From NCBI GenBank assembly GCA_001898485.1, contig MKTY01000023.1, forward strand, positions 1 to 40,283: DNA of 40,283 nt, in the 5' to 3' direction. Under the pieces are notes generated by a model that was given only the letters and a program-made list of their open reading frames with translations, was not told where the DNA came from and ran no database searches. Shown here in pieces: positions 33,316 to 40,283 of this stretch; within the stretch, counting starts at the first letter, position 1, and each line of letters begins with the position of its first letter. The stretch comes from Sphingobacteriales bacterium 46-32. Lineage in GTDB: Bacteria; Bacteroidota; Bacteroidia; Chitinophagales; Chitinophagaceae. The position numbers and the translations under genes are program-made.

Positions 33316-34533
33316 ATGGGAAAGAAGGGCTATTACAAGGGTTTGGTATTGCGGGAATTCTATTTTTCGGATACGCTTTCCTGCGCAGATATCAGTGAGC
33401 GTATTGGTAAGAGCCTGCCACTGACCATGAAGATTTTGAATGAGCTGATTGCAGAAGGGTATGTGCGGGAGTCGGGATTTGCGCCATCGAGTGGGGGACG
33501 GAGGCCGGTAATGTACTCGATTGTGCCGGACACCATTTATATACTTTCTGTGGCGATGGACCAGCTGGTGACCCGTATAACCCTGATGGATATTCATAAT
33601 GAGCATGTGACGGAGATAGAGCGGTTTGAATTGCCCCTGTTCAATAATCCGGATGTGGTAAAGGTGCTGGCGGAAAAGATGAATGAGGTAATTGAAAAAT
33701 CTGGTGTGGCCCGGCGTAAGGTTATTGGTGCGGGAATCGGGATGCCGGGGTTCATTGATTTTAATAAGGGAATCAACTATAGCTATGCGATACCGGATGG
33801 GCAGACACTCACGGAATACCTGTCAGAAAAACTGGATATGCCGGTTTATCTCGACAACGATTCCAGTCTGATTGCCCTGGCAGAGTTCCGGTTTGGTGCA
33901 GCCCGGCATAAGCGAAATGCGATGGTGATCAATATTGGCTGGGGCATTGGTTTGGGTATGGTGATTAACGGAGAACTGTTCAGGGGGCATGACGGGTTTG
34001 CGGGTGAGTTCAGTCATATGCCCATGTTTAATAACAACAAGCTCTGTGAATGTGGTAAAACAGGATGTCTGGAAACAGAAGCATCGCTGCTGGTGGTGGT
34101 AGAAAAAGCTGCAGAGGGGGTGAAACAGGGGCGGTTGTCGAATCTGGGTCCGCAGTTTCCTTCGGGGCATTTTGAGCAGGATTGTGAGGCTGTAATCCGG
34201 GCCGCAACCATGGGTGATCAGTTTGCGATCGAGTTGTTGTCGGAGGCAGGTTACAATATTGGTCGCGGTGTGGCTATCCTGATCCACCTGGTCAATCCGG
34301 AGCTGGTGATTCTGAGTGGACGTGGGGCACTGGCAGGCAGGGTATGGCAGGCACCGATACAGCAGGCGCTCAACAAGCACTGTATTCCGCGTCTGGCGGC
34401 CAATACAACAGTGGAGATATCCACGCTGGGCTATCAGGCGGAGTTGATTGGTTCTGCTGCACTGGTGATGGAGAATATGGTGAAAGAGCGGAAGAAACAG
34501 GCCAGCCGGCTGCCTGAAAAATGGTCGGCATAA
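33316..34533 (+). CDS. ROK-family transcriptional regulator (NagC/Mlc type)
   Basis: The protein has 405 residues. The N-terminal winged helix-turn-helix (about 8-62, CADISERIGKSLPLTMKILNELIAEGYVRE) is followed by a ROK sugar-binding domain. The latter has the zinc site His234 (GEFSHMP) with Cys244, Cys246 and Cys251 (CECGKTGC), IGAGIGMPGFID and VYLDNDSSLIALAE. The domain may bind a sugar or sugar phosphate. It lies 79 bases ahead of the SusC gene on the same strand, so it probably controls the locus, perhaps its own transcript too. The upstream 190 bases are very AT-rich, with several AAAAGTTTA-like motifs that could be operator sites. Confidence 0.93.
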   Translation: MGKKGYYKGLVLREFYFSDTLSCADISERIGKSLPLTMKILNELIAEGYVRESGFAPSSGGRRPVMYSIVPDTIYILSVAMDQLVTRITLMDIHNEHVTEIERFELPLFNNPDVVKVLAEKMNEVIEKSGVARRKVIGAGIGMPGFIDFNKGINYSYAIPDGQTLTEYLSEKLDMPVYLDNDSSLIALAEFRFGAARHKRNAMVINIGWGIGLGMVINGELFRGHDGFAGEFSHMPMFNNNKLCECGKTGCLETEASLLVVVEKAAEGVKQGRLSNLGPQFPSGHFEQDCEAVIRAATMGDQFAIELLSEAGYNIGRGVAILIHLVNPELVILSGRGALAGRVWQAPIQQALNKHCIPRLAANTTVEISTLGYQAELIGSAALVMENMVKERKKQASRLPEKWSA

Positions 34534-34612
34534 TGAATTCGGTTATTTACGGAAAATAACATAAGAGCTTAAACGGAAAACGCTTTTATCTAAACTTTAA
34601 AAATCAACTGCA

Positions 34613-37600
34613 ATGAAGAGAACAGAACGATTCTTATTGGTACTGTTTGCCCTGCTATTGAGCAATAGTTTGCTCTTTGCACAGGTGAAACGTACTATTA
34701 CCGGTGTTGTCACGGACAATACCGGCAAGCCGGTGCCATCGGCAACAGTTACTGTTGCGGGATCATCCACGATTTCCGCTGCTGTAACAGACGAAAACGG
34801 ACGCTATTCCATTACTGTAGACAAAGCAAATGCCGTACTGGTATTTTCATCTATCAGTTTTGGTACCAAAGAAGTTACGGTAGGCTCGGGAAACACACTT
34901 GATGTGAACCTTGATCTCGCTGCTACCGATCTGGGTGAGGTAGTGGTAACAACCGCTCTGGGTATTAAACGTCAGAAAAAATCGCTGGGCTATGCGGTTC
35001 AGGAGCTGCGCGGTGGCGTGATCTCCGATGCGAAGGAAACCAATATGGTGAATGCACTTTCCGGTAAAGTAGCTGGTCTTCAGGTGATGCGTTCCAGCAA
35101 TGGTGCAGGCGGCTCCTCTAAAATCATTTTACGGGGAAGTACCTCACTCTCCGGAGACAACCAACCACTGATAGTAGTGGATGGTGTGCCGGTTAATAAT
35201 TTTACCGGTACAACAGAGAACGGTTATTGGGGAGCAGGCTTTGACCGGGGTAACGGTCTGGGTGATATCAGTCCTGATGATATTGAAAGTATGCAAATAC
35301 TGAAAGGACCTGCTGCTTCTGCCTTGTATGGGGCGAGAGCCGGTAACGGTGTAATTCAGATTACTACAAAATCTGGTCGTAAGCAAAATGGACTTGGTAT
35401 TAGTGCTTCGGCTACCTATGGCGTCGAAAGCATTTTTATACAACCGGAATTACAGAATACATTTGGCCAGGGTCTGAATGGTATTTTTGATAACCGCGCC
35501 ACTACCAGCTGGGGACCCAAAGCAGAAGGTCAGACAGTGACCAAATGGGACGGCAGTTCAGCTCCTCTCCGTATTCAGGACAACGTGTCCAACTTCCTGC
35601 GTAATGGTACTACACAGAACTATAACCTGTCATTTCAGCAGCAAATAGGCGCCACTTCTGTCTATAGCTCATTCAGCCGCTGGGATGATAAGAGCATTCT
35701 TCCCGGCAACCGCCTGGAGCGTACCAACCTGATGACACGTGCTATCAGCCGTTTTGGTACCAACAACAAGTGGACAACTGATGTGAAAGTGCAGTATAAT
35801 AATACTTCAGGTTTCAACCGTCCTATCAACGGCCGCGATAACAGTAGTGCTTTTGTAATGTATATGCTGCCCCGCTCACTGGATATCCGTGATTTTTCTG
35901 CGGCAGCCGATGCAGATGGGAATATGATCTGGTTTGGTGGCAGTAATGCGGTGAATCCTTACTGGCGGGCAAGGTATGACAAGAATACAGATAAGCGGGA
36001 TCGTTTCATTATGACCGGCTCAATCAAATATAATTTCACCGATTGGCTAGACGCCGAGCTTAAGGCCGGTGGTGATTTTTATACTACAAGCACAGAGCGC
36101 AAAATCTATGCAGGTAGTCCCAGTCCCCGTACGGGAAGTTATGAGCAGGGGAAACAGACTTTTTCTGAGCGCAACTTCAGTTTCCTGCTTTCTGCCCGCA
36201 AAGACAACCTGATTGGTAAATTCGGTGGCAATGCAACGGTTGGAGGAAACATGATGCGTCAGCGCTGGACTTCCCTGAATGTAAATGCAGGAGAACTTGT
36301 AGTACCTAATTTCTTCAGCCTGAGAAATGGTGTGGGTAATCCTACCATTAATGAAGGCCTGACCGATCGTGGTATGAATTCTTTGTTTGGAACATTTGGC
36401 GTCAATTATGACGGATATGTTTATCTTGATTTTACTACCCGTAACGATTGGTCTTCTACCCTGAGTGAAAGAAACCGCAGCTTCTTCTATCCCTCGTTCA
36501 ATCTGGCTTTAATTGTTACGGATATGCTGGAGAAAAATGGTACACGAGTGCCCGCCTGGTGGAGTTACGGCAAGTTGCGGGCCTCTTACGCTACTGTAGG
36601 TAATGATCTGTCACCATATCAGCTTTATAATGTATTTCGTATAGGTAAGGATCCTAATGGCAATACTACTGCTAACCGTGATAATGTATTGCGCAATCCA
36701 AATAACCGTTCTGAACTGATTAAGTCTGTTGAACTTGGAACCGAATTGAGATTTCTCAATAACCGGATCGGTTTAGACTTCAGCTGGTACAAATCAAATG
36801 CAACACGCCAACTGATCAGATTACCCATGGACCCAGCCAGTGGTTATGAGTACCGACTCATTAATGCCGGTAATATCCAGAATCAGGGTATTGAGCTGAT
36901 GGTGGATGCTAAGATTTTGGCAAATTCAAATGGCCTTAACTGGTCTGTTATTGCCAACTATTCCCGTAACCGGAATAAGATTATTGAGCTGTCAAAAGAG
37001 TTTAATGTAAATGAATACACTCTTGGAGGTTATGATGATGTATTTATCCGTGCTAATACTGGAAGCCTATATGGAGATATCTATGGTACCCGTTTTCTCC
37101 GTGTGACCGATCAAAACAGTCAGTATTTTGGTCAGTTACTACTCAGTTCACAGGGTCTGCCTCAGCGTGATCCGGCAATTGTACGACTGGGTAATCAGCA
37201 GGCTAAAGGTCTTATCGGCGTAACAAACTCTTTCAGCTACAAAAACTTTAATTTCTCATTCCTGGTCGATGCACGGATTGGCGGGGAAATTTTCTCAGCA
37301 ACGCATGTGGCCCTGCAGTCAAGTGGTGTAGCCGCAGTAACTGCTCCTGGCGGTCAGCGTAACGATATCGTGGTTGATGGTGTTATTCTCGATGGCGGCG
37401 GTAACCCCGTCAAAAATACACAGGCCGTAAGTCAGCAACTCTACTGGTCGGCTATTTCTACAGCCAACAACCTGGGTATTGGTGAGGCCTACCTGTATGA
37501 TGCCTCCAATGTGCGTCTGCGCAATGTACAACTGGGTTATGAACTGCCCCGCAAGATGCTGGGTAAAACACCTATTCAGCGTGCACGTGTAACACTGTCG

Positions 37601-37747
37601 TGCAACAACGTATGGATGATCAAGAGCCATATGGATGGTATTGATCCTGAGTCTGTATTTGCCACCGGCTCCAATGCTGTTGGCTTCGAAAACGGCGCTC
37701 CTCCCACCATGCGTTCTTTTCTTTTTAGTTTAACACTCGGTTTCTAA
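34613..37747 (+). CDS. SusC/RagA-type TonB-dependent outer-membrane transporter
   Basis: The protein has 1044 residues. The signal peptide ends after SLLFAQ (about 23). A carboxypeptidase-regulatory-like domain (about 27-108, ITGVVTDNTGKPVPSATVTV) is followed by the TonB-box region (LGEVVVTTALGIKRQKKSLGYAV) and the plug (ALSGKVAGLQVMRS... LRGSTSLSGDNQPLIVVDGVPV... LYGARAGNGVIQITTK). A long beta-barrel follows, ending FLFSLTLGF with the terminal Phe of outer-membrane barrels. It imports an oligomer together with the SusD partner starting 24 bases downstream. Glycan specificity cannot be read from sequence. Confidence 0.97.
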   Translation: MKRTERFLLVLFALLLSNSLLFAQVKRTITGVVTDNTGKPVPSATVTVAGSSTISAAVTDENGRYSITVDKANAVLVFSSISFGTKEVTVGSGNTLDVNLDLAATDLGEVVVTTALGIKRQKKSLGYAVQELRGGVISDAKETNMVNALSGKVAGLQVMRSSNGAGGSSKIILRGSTSLSGDNQPLIVVDGVPVNNFTGTTENGYWGAGFDRGNGLGDISPDDIESMQILKGPAASALYGARAGNGVIQITTKSGRKQNGLGISASATYGVESIFIQPELQNTFGQGLNGIFDNRATTSWGPKAEGQTVTKWDGSSAPLRIQDNVSNFLRNGTTQNYNLSFQQQIGATSVYSSFSRWDDKSILPGNRLERTNLMTRAISRFGTNNKWTTDVKVQYNNTSGFNRPINGRDNSSAFVMYMLPRSLDIRDFSAAADADGNMIWFGGSNAVNPYWRARYDKNTDKRDRFIMTGSIKYNFTDWLDAELKAGGDFYTTSTERKIYAGSPSPRTGSYEQGKQTFSERNFSFLLSARKDNLIGKFGGNATVGGNMMRQRWTSLNVNAGELVVPNFFSLRNGVGNPTINEGLTDRGMNSLFGTFGVNYDGYVYLDFTTRNDWSSTLSERNRSFFYPSFNLALIVTDMLEKNGTRVPAWWSYGKLRASYATVGNDLSPYQLYNVFRIGKDPNGNTTANRDNVLRNPNNRSELIKSVELGTELRFLNNRIGLDFSWYKSNATRQLIRLPMDPASGYEYRLINAGNIQNQGIELMVDAKILANSNGLNWSVIANYSRNRNKIIELSKEFNVNEYTLGGYDDVFIRANTGSLYGDIYGTRFLRVTDQNSQYFGQLLLSSQGLPQRDPAIVRLGNQQAKGLIGVTNSFSYKNFNFSFLVDARIGGEIFSATHVALQSSGVAAVTAPGGQRNDIVVDGVILDGGGNPVKNTQAVSQQLYWSAISTANNLGIGEAYLYDASNVRLRNVQLGYELPRKMLGKTPIQRARVTLSCNNVWMIKSHMDGIDPESVFATGSNAVGFENGAPPTMRSFLFSLTLGF

Positions 37748-37771
37748 CATAACCTCAAAATCATTTTGACG

Positions 37772-39691
37772 ATGAAAAAAATAACTAAAATTTTTTACGT
37801 AGCGGCCTTCAGCTCTATGTTGCTGGGCTCGTGTAAAAAATTTGATGAAATGAATAATGATCCGGTTGCGGCCAACCTAGATCAGGTGCAGGTAGAATAT
37901 TTTATTAATGGTTCTATCATTGGCGCCCAGATGGATCCTCATATTGCGGAACGTATTTTTGTACTGTACTGGCTTACGGCCGGCGGTATGCAGCAAAGCG
38001 GAGGGATCTCTTCCGGCGGCTATAACGACGGCTGGAGCAGTGACTACTATGGTGGCGGCTACATGAGTGGCTGGCTTAACCAGATCAATTCAGCAGTAGA
38101 TGTTGCTCAACTTAAAATATCCAGCGGTGTTTCTAAATCGTATACTTCAAATCTTATGCAGGTAGCTCGTATCTGGCGCGCCTACCTGATGAGTGAGTTG
38201 GCTGACACTTTTGGTCCTATTCCGATTAATGGATTTCAGGGAAAGAATCCTGATTTTTCTGATCTCAAAACCGTATACTACTACTTGCTGAGTGAATTGA
38301 AAGATGCCGTAGCTTCTCTCGATGTCGCAATCACAGTTCCCGAAGCGGTGGCTAAACATGATCCAGCATACGGATACAATTTCACGAAATGGAAAAAATA
38401 CGGCAATTCGTTGCGGATGCGCCTTGCTATGCGTTTGTCTGAGGTTGATGGGGGCAAAGCAAAGACTGAGTTTGAAGATGCTGCCTCCAATATCAATAAC
38501 CTGCTCACATCTGCCGATGATATTTTTCAAGTGGCAGAGCGGCCAGGTTGGGATGCTCTTACCGGTGTTATGACCCGTGAGTGGAATGCCCTCTTTATGC
38601 CAGCTGCGTTCAATAACGTTGTACTGGGACTGGGTGGTATTAAGTCAGAAGATCAGCTGGCTGCTTCTTATCATTCTTATATTAAACCCGACGGATATAT
38701 CGGTCAGCGCCTTACAGATCATTTCACGACTATGACCAATGATCCTTCTGCGGGTTACTGGCTGGATGGTCTTCCTTATTCCATAGATCCCCGCGCTTAC
38801 CAGGCCTTTATCATCCCCGGCGATTTCAATAATCCTAATTTCAATGCATATCCCAGCTGGGCCAATGATGCAAAAGTTACACAACGGGACCTGCTGAATG
38901 CTTCAGGTGGTGTACAGAAAACAATTGATGCTGCTTTTACCTGGAATGCTACCAGCAATGGTGACTGGGGCGTGAAAGGTTCACGTAACCAACTGCGCAA
39001 TTTCTCAGGCACTATTCCCCGTCTGTCGCATAAATTCCGTGCCAGCGCCAGCAAACGTATCTTCTTCGCTCCCTGGGAAACTTACTTCCTGCTGGCTGAA
39101 GCGGCTGAGCGTGGCTGGACAGTACCAATGGGTGGTCAGGTTGCCTATGAAAATGGGATCAAAGCCAGCTTCGACTGGTGGGGCGTTTCTGCTCACCTGG
39201 CAAGTTATCTGACCAGCACCGCTTATAACCGTACAGGAACTTCTGTAAGCTGGAATCATACCACTGAACCCGGTGCAAGCCATACTATGTCGTATGTAGA
39301 TGGTTATACCAACACACCTGGTACAGCCAACATCCTTTACCCGGTTAATAACCTGTATAAGAATGGTACAGTGAGAAATGATCGTTTGGCTAAGATCATT
39401 ACACAAAAATATATCGCTCAAACCCCCTGGTTGCCCCTGGAAACATGGAGTGATCACCGTCGCCTGGGTCTTCCTTTCTTTGAAAACCCGGCTATCGAAA
39501 ACCCGCTGGTTAATATGCCCAATCTTACAAGCAGCAACTATATGACCAGTCAGGTTAAGTTCTTCCCGCAGCGCGTGAAGTATCCTTCTACTATTACCTC
39601 CAGCAATCCTGAAGGTTACCAGCAGGCCGTTGGCTTCCTGGGTGCGGAAGATGCTGTGCTCACACCGCTGTGGTGGGCTAAAAAGCCTTAA
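37772..39691 (+). CDS. SusD/RagB-type surface lipoprotein (SusD-like 2 group)
   Basis: The protein has 639 residues. The lipoprotein signal ends at Cys18 (SSMLLGSC), followed by KKFDEMNNDP, the usual start after the lipid anchor. TPR-like helices (FTKWKKYGNSLRMRLAMRLSEVD, ISPFETYF-type FAPWETYFLLAEAAERG) match the SusD-like 2 subfamily. The mature protein binds the ligand and acts as a lid on the SusC barrel. Start chosen at ATG 37772; an in-frame TTG lies six bases upstream. It is operonic with SusC and followed by a strong terminator, so no enzyme gene follows in the operon. Confidence 0.95.
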   Translation: MKKITKIFYVAAFSSMLLGSCKKFDEMNNDPVAANLDQVQVEYFINGSIIGAQMDPHIAERIFVLYWLTAGGMQQSGGISSGGYNDGWSSDYYGGGYMSGWLNQINSAVDVAQLKISSGVSKSYTSNLMQVARIWRAYLMSELADTFGPIPINGFQGKNPDFSDLKTVYYYLLSELKDAVASLDVAITVPEAVAKHDPAYGYNFTKWKKYGNSLRMRLAMRLSEVDGGKAKTEFEDAASNINNLLTSADDIFQVAERPGWDALTGVMTREWNALFMPAAFNNVVLGLGGIKSEDQLAASYHSYIKPDGYIGQRLTDHFTTMTNDPSAGYWLDGLPYSIDPRAYQAFIIPGDFNNPNFNAYPSWANDAKVTQRDLLNASGGVQKTIDAAFTWNATSNGDWGVKGSRNQLRNFSGTIPRLSHKFRASASKRIFFAPWETYFLLAEAAERGWTVPMGGQVAYENGIKASFDWWGVSAHLASYLTSTAYNRTGTSVSWNHTTEPGASHTMSYVDGYTNTPGTANILYPVNNLYKNGTVRNDRLAKIITQKYIAQTPWLPLETWSDHRRLGLPFFENPAIENPLVNMPNLTSSNYMTSQVKFFPQRVKYPSTITSSNPEGYQQAVGFLGAEDAVLTPLWWAKKP

Positions 39692-39756
39692 CAAAATAGT
39701 GTAGCAGTTTAGATAGCATATATCAATTCTCGTTAAGCAGTCAGGTTAGGGTTCAC

Positions 39757-39789
39757 AGGCCGGTTGTTAATTCAGCCGGCCTTTTTTTT
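39757..39789 (+). terminator. Rho-independent terminator of the SusC/D operon
   Basis: GGCCGG pairs with CCGGCC (39758-39763 with 39776-39781), extended by TG/CA inside, followed by eight T residues. It lies 66 bases after the SusD stop. Confidence 0.9.
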
Positions 39790-40199
39790 GTTTTAAGTTA
39801 TAAGTTTTAAGTGGAGGTAAAAGGCGAAAGGCAGAGGGTTAAAGGAGATGGGGCCGCTTTTTGTTTTAGGTTATAAGTGATAAGTTTTAAGTGGAGGTAA
39901 AAGGCGAAGGGCAGATGGTTAAAGGAGATGGTGGCCGCAGACTATACTTTTTTTGTTTTAAGTTATAAGTGATAAGTTTTAAGTGGAGGTGAAAGGCGAA
40001 GGGCAAAGGGTTAAAGGAGATGGTGCCGCAGACTATACTTTTTTTGTTTTAAGTTATAAGTGATAAGTTTTAAGTGGAGGTGAAAGGCGAAAGGCAGAGG
40101 GTTAAAGGAGATGGGGCCGCAGACTATACTTTTTTTGTTTTAAGTTATAAGTAAAATGTTTTAAGTGGAGGTGAAAGGCGAAAGGCAGAGGGTCAGGTA
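39783..40199. repeat. minisatellite of about 91-bp units, five copies
   Basis: The phrase GTTTTA(A/G)GTTATAAG recurs at 39790, 39863, 39955, 40046 and 40137: spacing 73, 92, 91 and 91. A unit contains TTTTAAGTGGAGGT, AAAGGCGAAGGGCAGAGGG, TTAAAGGAGATGG, and CCGCAGACTATACTTT; the first copy lacks the last element. No coding capacity. The T run of the susD terminator merges with the first unit. Confidence 0.9.
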
Positions 40200-40223
40200 G
40201 TATTACATAAACTGTGTCAGATC

Positions 40224-40283
40224 TCATTTACTTAAATACTTAATTTCAATCTTTCTCCAAAAATAATCGATAACTGAGCCAGA
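40224..40283 (-). CDS. possible 3' end of a minus-strand gene cut by the window edge
   Basis: On the minus strand a frame enters from the right edge and ends in TGA at 40224-40226, giving 19 codons ending YFWRKIEIKYLSK. Another frame is also open to a stop a little earlier, so the coding call is weak. Confidence 0.3.
   Translation of the reverse strand, partial: SGSVIDYFWRKIEIKYLSK

Overview
The window reads as chromosomal DNA of a Bacteroidota bacterium, most likely of the Chitinophagaceae (inference). Support comes from a SusC/SusD pair, a type IX secretion (T9SS) sorting tail, an HU-CCDC81/SPOR-type envelope protein, an aminofutalosine synthase, TAnnTTTG-type -7 promoter boxes, and intergenic low-complexity repeats. 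No rRNA, tRNA or CRISPR array was recognised.

Layout. (1) 1-6.5 kb is accessory: the tail of an unidentified gene, a DUF4375 (DMP19-family) protein that may be an immunity factor, a 468-base gap, and a tight three-gene operon encoding a membrane-anchored patatin-like phospholipase, a thermolysin-like HETTH zinc peptidase and a metallo-beta-lactamase-fold hydrolase. I consider this trio the best candidate for an undescribed system. A small VOC protein follows. (2) 6.6-11.8 kb holds two unrecognised exported proteins, an IS4-type element whose transposase has an in-frame stop inside its YREK motif and no standard start codon, and a small exported protein. The element lies between two near-identical 111-bp repeats. 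(3) 12-24.2 kb is mostly housekeeping: an HU-CCDC81/SPOR protein, a small membrane protein, an FKBP prolyl isomerase lipoprotein, single-chain L-serine dehydratase, a CBS-pair protein, MqnE (menaquinone by the futalosine route), an NupG-type transporter, thioredoxin, DnaE and a beta-propeller lipoprotein. (4) 24.4-30.5 kb carries an NlpC/P60 lipoprotein, a polysaccharide flippase, an M1 aminopeptidase and, divergent from it, a peptide-binding-type lipoprotein. A 273-bp tandem duplication sits between the NlpC and flippase genes. (5) 30.5-40.3 kb carries an array of TGTG(T/A)CACAGACC-like repeats, a T9SS cargo protein, MsrA, and a ROK regulator leading into SusC and SusD genes, then a 91-bp minisatellite.

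How it works together. M1 peptidase plus substrate-binding lipoprotein suggest peptide scavenging. ROK-SusC-SusD forms a small glycan-uptake locus with no glycoside hydrolase in view. The intergenic spaces between convergent genes repeatedly carry long hairpins built from a 9-nt-period (NNCTTTAWA) repeat. Two of these spaces have been locally duplicated, and one of those also received the insertion sequence.
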